This document shows positions 54,401 to 61,770 of a stretch of DNA of 64,000 bases, piece after piece. This DNA is from Pedobacter lusitanus. Lineage in GTDB: Bacteria > Bacteroidota > Bacteroidia > Sphingobacteriales > Sphingobacteriaceae. Each line of letters starts with the position of its first letter. Position 1 is the first letter of the stretch. The stretch is taken from NCBI RefSeq assembly GCF_040026395.1, contig NZ_CP157278.1, forward strand, positions 3,224,001 through 3,288,000, read 5' to 3'. The notes under the pieces are model-generated. The model worked only from the letters and a program-made list of their open reading frames with translations, made no database searches and was not told the DNA's origin. The translations under genes and the position numbers were made by a program.

Positions 54401-54739
54401 GTTAACTTCACTTGTCTTATAACCATTCGAGCCAGCAGCAGCGTCATCCTTAATACCAGGTTTTTTAAAGACCCTGGTCAATATATAATTCTGATCAGCA
54501 CTTGGATTACTGGCAATAGCCCTCCATGTCCCAAAACCTGCACCAGTAAAAATCCTTACTTTTTTTCCTGCAGGAATACGAAATCCAGACTTAAGTGTAA
54601 TCCGCCGTTTAGCGGTAATCTCGGTTTGGCCGGTATAAGTATCCAGCACCGTATCCTGAGGTATCTGTGCATAAGCAAAACCATTCACTAAAAATAAGGC
54701 ACAAAAAATTGAACCAAAATGTAGTAATCTTAATTTCAT
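51449..54739 (-). CDS. DUF6443 RHS polymorphic toxin with PD-(D/E)XK-like nuclease tip (active RHS gene)
   Basis: 1096 residues with a signal peptide ending near FAYAQ. The DUF6443 region (about 50-200) starts with NYILTRVFKKPGIKDDAAAG and has the FDGLGRPLQTVTVQGSP motif. YD/RHS repeats fill about 300-840 (YYDDEGRVIQSKSENHLGGK, YSYDKLNRLTGAV, YSYDSNGNLITDSG). The hypervariable boundary is [15 protein letters not shown] with Tyr867-Gly870 lying on the 10-bp core. The tip (870-1096) has KTIPDAFKNEGESTVEIKDV and FTKQLRMQEKYS, a PD...ExK nuclease pattern of the restriction-endonuclease-fold toxins. The last 227 codons belong to the mobile element. Export route is unknown beyond the signal peptide. 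Confidence 0.9.
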   Translation of the reverse strand: MKLRLLHFGSIFCALFLVNGFAYAQIPQDTVLDTYTGQTEITAKRRITLKSGFRIPAGKKVRIFTGAGFGTWRAIASNPSADQNYILTRVFKKPGIKDDAAAGSNGYKTSEVNQSIQYFDGLGRPLQTVTVQGSPSFADVVQPVVYDAFGREAVKYQPYAIGSNGGGYRGSGVTEQGAFYTTPPAGIAATANAYGVTVFESSPLNRVLEQGAPGAAWQPVSGNSTGHTQKIEYGTNAAEVKLWVVNATGASASSNYAAGTLYKTTTKDENWVAADLKAGTVDEYKDFEGRVVLKRVWESDAQGLSTYYVYDDLGNLRYVLPPGVGSISTFSESDDVYKQFIYGYHYDGRKRLVEKKIPGKGQESMVYNTLDQVILTRDANQGAGQWLFTKYDAFGRVVSSGIYSGENDRTTLQGVVNAQTVLWEKRVAGGIGYDNLSFPQVSSISSYHVINYYDDYSFPENTFGEPSGSQMKGDRVKSLLTGTKVTTLGTANMLLSVHYYDDEGRVIQSKSENHLGGKDIIDNTYNFAGELTASTRSHTTGSTTTEIANRYFYDHMGRKIATLENINNKGEVVLSQLDYTETGQLLKKQLHSTDSGSNYLQHTDYAYNERGWLNKATGKEFNLQLKYTEGDVPQWNGNISGQVWGRGEGKFDNTFKYSYDKLNRLTGAVSPGLGENIIYDVMGNIKMLNREGQAINNYSGYTGNQLTKIEGATNSTYSYDSNGNLITDSGKGITLTYNYLNLPEKVTGNKTLSYTYDATGNKLRKTSGSEVTDYIGGIQHKTDGSIDFIATEEGLARNNGGTYSYEYNLSDHLGNVRYSFNKHPVTGLIQQIQSDDYYAFGLRKVVSAGTNKYLYNKKELQEELEEYDYGARFYDPVIGRFTAIDPVAEHFPWMTSYQYGSNDPIKNIDLDGLEGLPFTFFFESTSMVPKLAPLAEAGAKYSAENITKAGGEFSGKTLESFRRGNATEAEQLSKNGLEKNYKPIKETDPKTGQEGKTIPDAFKNEGESTVEIKDVKNQSFTKQLRMQEKYSNDNGYSPELIINKGARLSEPLKKSSFIIKTYQISPTLKVDNVKVVSPVLVPQGNKPKPLDPNLML
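52131..52140. repeat. 10-bp core inside the active RHS gene (attL-like)
   Basis: CCGTAATCGT in codons 867-870 (YDYG). RHS body on its right, element tip on its left. Confidence 0.8.
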
Positions 54740-54989
54740 GAGGCATTAATTCTTAAAATGGCAATTATTCTTTCTGATGTTACGTTCATCGTGATTTTGC
54801 AACTATTCAAATTCGTCTTATATGGCTTAATATTGAGGATCGCACAAGTCGCAATTCCAATAGCTAATCTACTGGTATACAAAAACAACACCTGTTGTTA
54901 AAGTGATATTTATAAAATGATAATTTTCATATTTATTATAAACGCCACTCCATATCAGGCGTAAATATATTACTAAAATATTCGCATTT
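54740..54989. other. Intergenic region upstream of the RHS gene
   Basis: AT-rich. I found no exact TAnnTTTG on the minus strand. One weak inverted repeat (GCC actccatatca GGC near 54948-54961) is present. No gene supported. Confidence 0.4.
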
Positions 54990-55490
54990 ATTGTTTTACA
55001 CAAATAATTTTATTTCTCTGTGAACAAGGTAATTGAAGAAACTCACACATCAAAAACAGTTATCTTTCCTTCAACAGTGCAGGCAGTTCAATTTCATCCA
55101 TATTAGGAATAACAGAGTTCTCAATCAAAACAACCCTCTTTTTCAACATTTCCGCTATTTCAACTGTCGGTTCCGCATTAAAAGGATAACAACCTGCAAC
55201 AGATAATCCTGATTCGACTTTAGTAATCCAGTCTTTAGCCAGATCAGCATAATCCGCAAGGACATGCATCGTAGTTTTAGGTCCATAAGTATCCAGGTAC
55301 ATCGAAGGAAGATCACCTACTATAACCCAAAGGAAATTATCTTCTTTACTTGCCGAATTATCAATTTCATAAAGAAAAACACATAACTTCTCTCCTAAGT
55401 TGAAATAAAGAGAAGAGGTTTTAACAGCGGCGCACCAGGGAAACCCTTTTATATATTGATCTGCTCTGGCCTGCATTGAAATGACTTCGG
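54990..55490. repeat. Right flanking direct repeat of the RHS island
   Basis: Closely similar to 22415-22911 in the same orientation, including about 60 bp beyond the stop codon of the enclosed gene (ataattttatttc, aaggtaattgaagaaactcacacatc). The two copies enclose both RHS genes and all cassettes. Confidence 0.75.
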
Positions 55491-55572
55491 TATAAAAGTC
55501 AAGACTTTCAGTCAGTGAACTTGTGTTTATTGGATATATCATGTTTTTATAAAAGAAGAACTGATCAATCAA
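55060..55572 (-). CDS. Hypothetical protein bordering the RHS island (intact copy)
   Basis: 170 residues, soluble, no signal peptide. Features are ESLDFYTEVISMQARADQYI, WCAAVKTSSLYFNLGEKLCV and the acidic end IPNMDEIELPALLKER. I recognise no family. An early-stop copy lies at 22415-22911. Its location next to the RHS gene and its duplication at the other end of the island could mean that it is an immunity-like or regulatory gene of the locus, but this is unsupported by motif. Confidence 0.55.
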   Translation of the reverse strand: MIDQFFFYKNMIYPINTSSLTESLDFYTEVISMQARADQYIKGFPWCAAVKTSSLYFNLGEKLCVFLYEIDNSASKEDNFLWVIVGDLPSMYLDTYGPKTTMHVLADYADLAKDWITKVESGLSVAGCYPFNAEPTVEIAEMLKKRVVLIENSVIPNMDEIELPALLKER

Positions 55573-55593
55573 TTCTTATTCAATGATAAGAAA

Positions 55594-55983
55594 TCAGAAG
55601 GCATCAAACAAATCCGGCTGCATCAGATAAAGACCGGCCCCGGCAATCGCCAGTAAACCAATAACCAAAAATATAATTTCAATATATGCCGAGCTCCTGT
55701 TATCAATAATAAACTTTGTACAATCCTCCTGCTTATAAATTACCTTTACCTGCTCTCCCCGCTTATAAACCGAAGGAGATGTCCCCATACCATATTCCTC
55801 TACCATATCCTGCTTATCCAGCGTCTGATAATTCACAATCGGATAATAATTTCTGCCACACAATACGATATCAGAAACAACACCAGGAACTCTTATTCCC
55901 GATCTTTTATACTGTCTTCTTTCCAAAACTTTAAAAAGGCCAAAACCTGACATCAGCAAACCTGCAATCAATACATATATCAT
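55594..55983 (-). CDS. DUF3592 membrane protein
   Basis: 129 residues. Two membrane helices (YVLIAGLLMSGFGLFKVL at the N-terminus and IEIIFLVIGLLAIAGAGLYL near the C-terminus) enclose a small beta domain with GVVSDIVLCGRNYYPIVNYQ and KRGEQVKVIYKQED, the DUF3592 pattern. The function of the family is unknown. Its 5' region contains five tandem AACAGGA-type heptamers (56012-56046), which resemble repeated ribosome-binding cores. Confidence 0.8.
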   Translation of the reverse strand: MIYVLIAGLLMSGFGLFKVLERRQYKRSGIRVPGVVSDIVLCGRNYYPIVNYQTLDKQDMVEEYGMGTSPSVYKRGEQVKVIYKQEDCTKFIIDNRSSAYIEIIFLVIGLLAIAGAGLYLMQPDLFDAF

Positions 55984-56011
55984 CTCAAATCCTGTTTTTT
56001 TGTCTTCCTGA

Positions 56012-56046
56012 TTTCCTGTTTCCTGTTTCCTGTTTCCTGTTTCCTG
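56012..56046. repeat. Heptamer microsatellite, 5 x TTTCCTG
   Basis: Five perfect head-to-tail copies (start points 56012, 56019, 56026, 56033, 56040), followed by TTT; a degenerate unit at 56004-56010 precedes them. On the minus strand it reads CAGGAAA repeats 29 bp upstream of the DUF3592 ATG. Confidence 0.92.
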
Positions 56047-56222
56047 TTTATTACGCCAACAGCGTTATTAGACAGGTAAATCAAAAGGCAAGTTACCACA
56101 TTTGCGATACTTTTTACAAAAAACAGACTAATTATTTACGTATTAATAAAAAATAAACACTGACAGATAAGAAAGATACAATCCCGGTTTCTGTCTGAAT
56201 AATCCCTGTCAGAGATCTCTCT

Positions 56223-56287
56223 GAGTCCACCGCGAGTCCACAATGAGTCCACGTCGGGTCCACCTTTTTCCAGGAATAGGTGGACTC
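56223..56287. repeat. Phased octamers GAGTCCAC at 11-bp spacing plus inverted copy
   Basis: GAGTCCAC begins at 56223, 56234 and 56245, and GGGTCCAC at 56256, exactly every 11 bp; the inverted form GTGGACTC lies at 56280-56287. The region is about 100 bp upstream of the plus-strand gene at 56384. It may be an operator array. Confidence 0.85.
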
Positions 56288-56383
56288 GTTATGGAGCTGC
56301 GCTGTACCTGAATTGGATTCACAGCGAACTATAACTAACTTAATTAGATCAAGAACATTAATTCACTATAAACAATTAACACT

Positions 56384-57271
56384 ATGGCAATAAGAAAAGG
56401 CGATTTCCTGATCGGAAAACTCAAAGACCTCGTTTACAGAAAAGTTAAGAACACACAGGTTGCACAAAGCGCCCCCGGAAAAGGTCGTGTCAGACAAACA
56501 ACCGGAACCAAAAAACTAGCCTACCTGTTTGGAAGAGCAAGTATGCTCGGAAAGATTATCCGCTATCAGTCAGCAGACCAGATTTTCGGGTTCCACGACG
56601 GGCCGATGGTCAACCGGCTAACCAAAAAACTTCAGGAAATACTGCTGCACTATTACCCGGTTGACAAGGAAACACATCCTTTTAATGAAGAAAGTTTTAT
56701 TCAGCTGAAAGGCTTTGACTTCAATCTGAACTCCCCTTTACACAAAAGCCTGTGGGCAGAACCGCTGATTACTTTAAAAGGCCATGAACTTCAGTTCATC
56801 TTACCCGAAATTAAAATCCCTGAAGAATTAAAATTTCCGGGAAACTGCGACAGCTGTGTCATTACAATCAGTACCAATTACTTTGACCTGGAAAAAGGAT
56901 ACCTGAACATCTGGCCTGATGTAAAAAAAATAGAAATTAAAAAGAATAGTCCGCTGCTCGAAAAACAGGAATTCAGCTTTCAGCTACCAGAGGGATGTCT
57001 CTGCCTGACCACTATGGCAATTCAGTATTTTACCAAAAAACACCAGTTAACCGTACTATATAATCATAAAGACTTTAACCCCGCACAAATTTGCAGTGCA
57101 GTAGTTACTGAAGGAACTTTTGTCTTCCAGAAAGATTTCCCCTGGCAACAGACCAAATGGACTAAAGCAGCTTTTGATAAGTACGCCACCACAAATCAGG
57201 CATCTCCCCATTCACAGCCATCGTATAGTCTTCATACCTACATGGAACCAGATGATAACGCTCATTTTTAG
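56384..57271 (+). CDS. Conserved hypothetical Bacteroidota protein
   Basis: 295 residues, no signal peptide. The basic N-terminus (MAIRKGDFLIGKLKDLVYRK, then QSAPGKGRVRQTTGTKKLAY) is of a type I have seen in Sphingobacteria hypothetical proteins, but no function is known to me. The central part is beta-rich (LITLKGHELQFILPEIKIPE, SCVITISTNYFDLEKGYLNI). The last 37 codons overlap the 3' end of the convergent arginase-fold gene by 110 bp. A region with phased repeats lies upstream. Confidence 0.7.
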   Translation: MAIRKGDFLIGKLKDLVYRKVKNTQVAQSAPGKGRVRQTTGTKKLAYLFGRASMLGKIIRYQSADQIFGFHDGPMVNRLTKKLQEILLHYYPVDKETHPFNEESFIQLKGFDFNLNSPLHKSLWAEPLITLKGHELQFILPEIKIPEELKFPGNCDSCVITISTNYFDLEKGYLNIWPDVKKIEIKKNSPLLEKQEFSFQLPEGCLCLTTMAIQYFTKKHQLTVLYNHKDFNPAQICSAVVTEGTFVFQKDFPWQQTKWTKAAFDKYATTNQASPHSQPSYSLHTYMEPDDNAHF

Positions 57272-58349
57272 ATACACCTGTGGGATAAGGAACCTGCATC
57301 CACCAGCGGTCAGATTTCTTGCTTTTCACAAAAAGCATCTCACCGGTGCCATCATTTAAACTGGCACGGTAAATTAAATACTGAGACTTCGGATTTAATG
57401 GAAAATCCTTTTTACGGTTATAAAAACCATCTACAAAATACCAGACCATCTGGCCAAGCAACATTGCCGACTGGCTGCTCCGGTCAAAAGCGGGATTAAA
57501 TTCATAAAAACCGATTGAGGTTAACTTGTCATTTAATCCCGCATAATGCGCGATCTTACAAGCCTGCTCACCATAAAAACCATTCGGGCCCGCATTTCCA
57601 CTGGCCGGAGCATCAGAAGAACGGATAGCCGAAAAATCAAAACTCATCATGTTCGCATTCCTGATTACAGGTTCTGCAGAACTTACATCAGTCAAAAATT
57701 CACCCAGACGATGCACATCAAAATACAGCTTATTCATCACCTTCAGACTATCCTGATTGACCAGATAAGTCTGATAACCGATATTACTGAAATTAAACAG
57801 ATAATTAGGCTGATGCATAAATATCCTGTTCAGATAGGTATCCGACCTGGTCGCAATACTTACCTGCTCATTTTCATCCTCATCCAGATCAAATTTATTG
57901 TCTACCACAACCAGATCCACTTTCTGCTCCAAAGCTTCATAAGCCATATACTGGGCATAAGTCAGATCCTGTCCGCCACCGATAATCACCGGAACGATAT
58001 TCAACCTGATCAGATCAGTGACAACCATTTTCAACGCCACATAAGTATCCGAAACCGCAGCACCTGCAATGATATTCCCCAGGTCAACAATCCGGCTTTC
58101 AAATGCACCTTCATGCAATAAATAAAACTGCTCCCTGAAATAATCAGGCCCCAGAGAACAGCCATTATTATTCACCGCAGCACGGTCATCTTTAACACCT
58201 ATAATGGCAATATCGAAAGCTGCATCACCCAGTTCAGGAAATTTTTCCGTGTAAAAAGTAGCCTTCATTCCCAGCTGACTGGTATAAAAGCCCTCTTTAG
58301 GAGTGAATTTTTCGAGAGTTAAAGGGGAGAAAAAATCGGATAAGGACAT
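57162..58349 (-). CDS. Arginase/formimidoylglutamase-fold protein with altered metal site
   Basis: 395 residues. The overall ureohydrolase fold is visible: FDIAIIGVKDDRAAVNNNGC at the start, VIIGGGQDLTYAQYMAYEAL, LVVVDNKFDLDEDE, and MSFDFSAIRSSDAPASGNAG. In active enzymes these read GGGHD/E, DxHxD and SxDxDxxDP; here His is Gln, the central His is Lys and the second Asp is Ser. The dimanganese site is thus incomplete and arginase, agmatinase or HutG activity is doubtful. It is divergent from the epimerase gene and convergent with 56384-57271. Confidence 0.75.
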   Translation of the reverse strand: MSLSDFFSPLTLEKFTPKEGFYTSQLGMKATFYTEKFPELGDAAFDIAIIGVKDDRAAVNNNGCSLGPDYFREQFYLLHEGAFESRIVDLGNIIAGAAVSDTYVALKMVVTDLIRLNIVPVIIGGGQDLTYAQYMAYEALEQKVDLVVVDNKFDLDEDENEQVSIATRSDTYLNRIFMHQPNYLFNFSNIGYQTYLVNQDSLKVMNKLYFDVHRLGEFLTDVSSAEPVIRNANMMSFDFSAIRSSDAPASGNAGPNGFYGEQACKIAHYAGLNDKLTSIGFYEFNPAFDRSSQSAMLLGQMVWYFVDGFYNRKKDFPLNPKSQYLIYRASLNDGTGEMLFVKSKKSDRWWMQVPYPTGVSKNERYHLVPCRYEDYTMAVNGEMPDLWWRTYQKLL

Positions 58350-58378
58350 AATTAATGGTATCTATGCTGTCAAATATC

Positions 58379-58386
58379 TATTTTTG
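58379..58386 (+). promoter_or_regulatory. -7 element of the epimerase-SerB/A'-TDO operon
   Basis: TATTTTTG fits TAnnTTTG, 36 bp before the ATG at 58423. Confidence 0.55.
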
Positions 58387-58422
58387 AGATCATATATTAA
58401 TGAACATCCTAAAAAAAATGAA

Positions 58423-59391
58423 ATGATTTTAGTTACCGGTGCCACAGGATTTTTAGGATCTGAACTCATTCATCAGCTGACAGCACAGGGCAGTAAAGTA
58501 CGTGCGCTGAAAAGGGAGAAATCAGTAATCCCTGTTTTATTAAAAGACAATACACTGATTGAATGGGTTGTAGCCGACATTAATGAACTTTCTGCATTAG
58601 ATGATGCCTTTGAAAATATCACCAAAGTATATCATTGTGCAGCTATGGTTTCTTTTGACCCCAAAGATAAAGCAGCCCTGCTGAAAGTCAATATCGAAGG
58701 AACCAGCAATGTCGCCAATCTATGCGCCCATCATCACGCAAGACTGCTTCATGTAAGCTCGGTTGCCGCGCTGGGAGAAGCCAAAAAGGGAAAACAGATT
58801 ACAGAAAAAGATTTCTGGGAATATGATGCCAATGTGCACTCTTACGCAATCTCCAAATATGAAGGAGAAATGGAAGTATGGCGCAGCATGGCCGAAGGAC
58901 TGGATGCGGTAATTGTTAATCCATCAGTAATCATCGGCCCCAATGCCGGATATGCCGGAAGTGGCGCAATTTTCAAACTGGTCCGAGATGGCCTGAGCTA
59001 CTATACCAAAGGTGCCACCGGAATTGTCGACGTAGAGGATGTGGCAAAAAGCATGATCACTTTAATGGAAAGTGAAATTACCGGAGAAAGATTTACAATA
59101 TCAGCTGAGAATTACCACTATAAGCAGTTTTTTTCAGAAATTGCCAAAGGAATGGGCGTTAAAGCACCCTCCAGAGAAGCTAAACCATGGATGCTTGGCA
59201 TTGCATGGCGCGCCGCGAAATTTGCCTCCCTATTTACAGGAAAAGCAGCCGCACTGACCAGCGATGCTGCTAAAAGCAGTTTAAATATAAGTTTATACAG
59301 TAACGATAAGATCAGAAACAGTACGGGTATCACCTTCAAGCCCCTGCATCAAAGCATTCAGGAAGTATGTGCAGGCTTAAAAAAACTTTAA
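58423..59391 (+). CDS. NAD-dependent epimerase/dehydratase family protein
   Basis: 322 residues from MILVTGATGFLGSELIHQLT. A longer frame starting at 58303 would overlap the divergent arginase-fold gene and put 40 unconserved residues before the Rossmann start, so I reject it. The GxxGxxG (TGATGFLG, residues 5-12) binds NAD(P). VYHCAAMVSF is the usual N-terminal strand, and the catalytic YxxxK is YAISK near residue 144. It is an extended SDR of the dihydroflavonol-reductase-like type. The next gene starts 1 bp after its stop, so it leads an operon. Confidence 0.88.
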   Translation: MILVTGATGFLGSELIHQLTAQGSKVRALKREKSVIPVLLKDNTLIEWVVADINELSALDDAFENITKVYHCAAMVSFDPKDKAALLKVNIEGTSNVANLCAHHHARLLHVSSVAALGEAKKGKQITEKDFWEYDANVHSYAISKYEGEMEVWRSMAEGLDAVIVNPSVIIGPNAGYAGSGAIFKLVRDGLSYYTKGATGIVDVEDVAKSMITLMESEITGERFTISAENYHYKQFFSEIAKGMGVKAPSREAKPWMLGIAWRAAKFASLFTGKAAALTSDAAKSSLNISLYSNDKIRNSTGITFKPLHQSIQEVCAGLKKL

Positions 59392-59392
59392 A

Positions 59393-60691
59393 ATGAAGCA
59401 AAAGAATATTTACATCATTGATTTCGACAGCACTTTCACCCAGGTAGAGGCTCTTGATGAGCTTGCCCGCATCTCTCTGAAAAAACATCCCGAAAAGGAA
59501 GCTATTTTCAAAAAAATTGAGGACCTGACCAATCTGGCCATGGAGGGGAAATTATCCTTCAGTGAAAGTCTTGCGCAAAGAGTAAAATTACTGGAAGCTT
59601 CAGAAGATCACCTTAAACAACTGATTACCCGCTTAAAGAAAAAAGTATCCAGATCTTTTTCCCGCAATGCAGCCTTCTTTAAAAAACATGCCGACCAGGT
59701 CCTGATCGTATCCGGAGGATTTAAAGAATTTATCACTCCGGTAGTAAGTCAGTATCATATTAAAAAAGAAAATATCTACGCCAATACCTTTGTCACCACC
59801 GGCGATGGCAAAATTATAGATTATGATCACGCCAACCCGCTTAGCGAGGAAGGTGGTAAAGTCAAACTGATGCAGCACCTCAATCTTGAAGGAGACTTAT
59901 ACGGAATCGGGGACGGCTATTCTGATTTCCAGCTGCGTGAAAGTGGTATGATCAAAAAGTTCTATGCTTTTACCGAGAACATATCCAGAGAAAGCATAGT
60001 CAGCAGAGCGGATCATATTACGCCAAGCTTCGACGAATTTCTATATGTAAATAACCTGCCAAGAGCGATTTCCTACCCTAAAAACAGGATTTTATGTCTG
60101 GCCATTGGCGATGTTCCTGAAGAAAGTCTGGCACTGCTGAAAAAGGATGGTCTTTCTATCCGCCACAAAACTTCTTTTGAAGATAAATATGTGAAAGATG
60201 TGCATATGATCCTGCTGGCTAAAGGAGAGAAAATCGATCCTGAAAAACTGAAAATGGCCCTGAAATTAAAGACCATAGGTTACCTGGGTGGTATTGCCGG
60301 CAAACTGGATCTGCAGACCTGTACAGCTATGGGTATCGTCATTTTTGAAGACCCTAAGAACAATCCGAGAAATGCCAATTTCATTCCTAAACGGATGCTG
60401 GATTTCATGAATAAAGGAACGACTTATCTGAGCAGTAACTTCCCGAACCTGCAATTGCCAAGAATTGAGTCTTCACACCGCCTGATTCACGTCCACCACA
60501 ACGTTCCGGGTATTATGGCACAGATTAATACCGTTTTTGCCAAACACAGTATCAATATTGTAGGTCAGTTTCTGATGACCAATCCTACTATCGGTTATGC
60601 GATCACAGACATCAATGCAGAATATGATAAAGACCTTTTTAAGTCTTTAAAGAAAATTGAACATACTATAAAATTCAGAGTACTATACTAA
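59393..60691 (+). CDS. Phosphoserine phosphatase fused to a phosphoglycerate-dehydrogenase remnant lacking its NAD domain, with ACT domain
   Basis: 432 residues. Residues 1-225 are a HAD-IB phosphatase: IIDFDSTFTQVEALDELARI (DxD motif), VSGGFKEFITPVV (motif II), and GDGYSDFQL (motif IV), typical of SerB. Residues ~230-330 match the substrate-binding half of SerA (ISYPKNRILCLAIGDVPEES, then KLKTIGYLGGIAGKLDLQTC). The NAD-binding domain (about 190 residues) that should follow is absent; the frame continues directly with FIPKRMLDFMNKG and then an ACT domain (RLIHVHHNVPGIMAQINTVF). Full Bacteroidota SerB-SerA fusions have about 630 residues. Dehydrogenase activity is excluded; the phosphatase and a serine-sensing ACT may remain. 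It lies between epimerase and TDO genes. Confidence 0.85.
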   Translation: MKQKNIYIIDFDSTFTQVEALDELARISLKKHPEKEAIFKKIEDLTNLAMEGKLSFSESLAQRVKLLEASEDHLKQLITRLKKKVSRSFSRNAAFFKKHADQVLIVSGGFKEFITPVVSQYHIKKENIYANTFVTTGDGKIIDYDHANPLSEEGGKVKLMQHLNLEGDLYGIGDGYSDFQLRESGMIKKFYAFTENISRESIVSRADHITPSFDEFLYVNNLPRAISYPKNRILCLAIGDVPEESLALLKKDGLSIRHKTSFEDKYVKDVHMILLAKGEKIDPEKLKMALKLKTIGYLGGIAGKLDLQTCTAMGIVIFEDPKNNPRNANFIPKRMLDFMNKGTTYLSSNFPNLQLPRIESSHRLIHVHHNVPGIMAQINTVFAKHSINIVGQFLMTNPTIGYAITDINAEYDKDLFKSLKKIEHTIKFRVLY

Positions 60692-60694
60692 GAA

Positions 60695-61654
60695 ATGGAG
60701 CTTACACCCGAAATAAAAAGCAAACTGGACAAACTCCAGGAAAAGTATGAAGCTATGGGCCAGGATATGGCCGCCTATCTGGACGGGCTGCTTTATGCTG
60801 ATTTCCTGACCTATTGGGATTATATCCATCTTGACACCCTGCTGAGTCTTCAGAATCCGAAAACACCTTTTCCGGATGAAGAGATTTTTATCATGTACCA
60901 CCAGATTACAGAGCTTTACTTTAAGCTTTGTCTGCATGAATGTAAACAAATTGCTGAACAGGCTGATTTAACAGTAGAATTTTTCACTGCCCGTGTGAAA
61001 CGGATCAATGCTTATTTCAATGCACTGACCAGCTCTTTTGAGGTTATGGTAGATGGCATGGAAAAGGAACAGTTCCTTAAATTCCGGATGTCGCTGTTAC
61101 CGGCCAGCGGTTTTCAATCCGGTCAGTACAGAATGATAGAAATCTGTGCTACCGACTTCACCAGGCTGGTTGACAAGAGCAAGAGAGAAGAACTGGCAAA
61201 CGCAACTATAGAAGAGAAATTTGAATATATCTACTGGAAATTTGGTGCTACTGAATTATCCAGCGGAAAACAGACCCTGACATTAAAACAATTTATCAGC
61301 AAATATGCAACACAGTTTTTACAACTGGTTAAAGACCGTGAACACACCAATTTTTCCGCTTTATATACTAAATTCGCAGAACAAGGACAGGATGTAAGTG
61401 CTTTAGCAGAAGAATTAAGAAAACTGGATCTGTTTGTCAATGTGGAATGGCCTTTATCACATTATAAGTCTGCAGTAAGATACCTGGAAAAAGATCCGGT
61501 AGATATTGCAGCTACAGGAGGCACAAACTGGCAGAAATATCTGCCTCCGCGTTTTCAGAAAAGAATTTTTTACCCTTTTTTGTGGACAGCAGAACAACTG
61601 GAGGAATGGGGGAAATCGTGGGTGCTGAGTGTGCTGAAAACTATCAAAAAATAA
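60695..61654 (+). CDS. kynA: Tryptophan 2,3-dioxygenase family protein
   Basis: 319 residues. Tryptophan 2,3-dioxygenase opens the indole ring of tryptophan to N-formylkynurenine using haem and O2. Recognisable blocks are LLYADFLTYWDYIHLDTLLS, IFIMYHQITELYFKLCLHEC (distal His), FRMSLLPASGFQSGQYRMIE, WPLSHYKSAVRYLE (proximal haem His) and IAATGGTNWQKYLPP. All key residues are present. The gene starts 3 bp after the SerB/A' stop, so it is the third gene of the operon. No other kynurenine-pathway gene lies in the window. Confidence 0.9.
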   Translation: MELTPEIKSKLDKLQEKYEAMGQDMAAYLDGLLYADFLTYWDYIHLDTLLSLQNPKTPFPDEEIFIMYHQITELYFKLCLHECKQIAEQADLTVEFFTARVKRINAYFNALTSSFEVMVDGMEKEQFLKFRMSLLPASGFQSGQYRMIEICATDFTRLVDKSKREELANATIEEKFEYIYWKFGATELSSGKQTLTLKQFISKYATQFLQLVKDREHTNFSALYTKFAEQGQDVSALAEELRKLDLFVNVEWPLSHYKSAVRYLEKDPVDIAATGGTNWQKYLPPRFQKRIFYPFLWTAEQLEEWGKSWVLSVLKTIKK

Positions 61655-61741
61655 GATCTGCCTGACAAATGATAGTTCCGGCACTGATAACGGAGAATTG
61701 TCATAAATAGAAATAAAATATTATATAAAACGAATATTTCG

Positions 61742-61749
61742 TAATTTTG
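61742..61749 (+). promoter_or_regulatory. -7 element of ilvE
   Basis: TAATTTTG matches TAnnTTTG, 21 bp before the GTG start of ilvE. Confidence 0.65.
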
Positions 61750-61770
61750 TACTGATAAATTAGAGAAACC

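Noticed and set aside
52967..54691. Plus-strand frames opposite the RHS gene
   Set aside because: They are shadows of the RHS coding frame, low in recognisable motifs and without starts in a good context.
56223..56287. Regular repeats as a mini CRISPR
   Set aside because: Units are 8 bp with 3-bp spacers and no cas genes are in the window; spacing of 11 bp fits operator sites instead.
58303..58422. Longer start for the epimerase
   Set aside because: It would overlap the divergent arginase-fold gene and precede the conserved Rossmann start by 40 unrelated residues, upstream of the promoter element.
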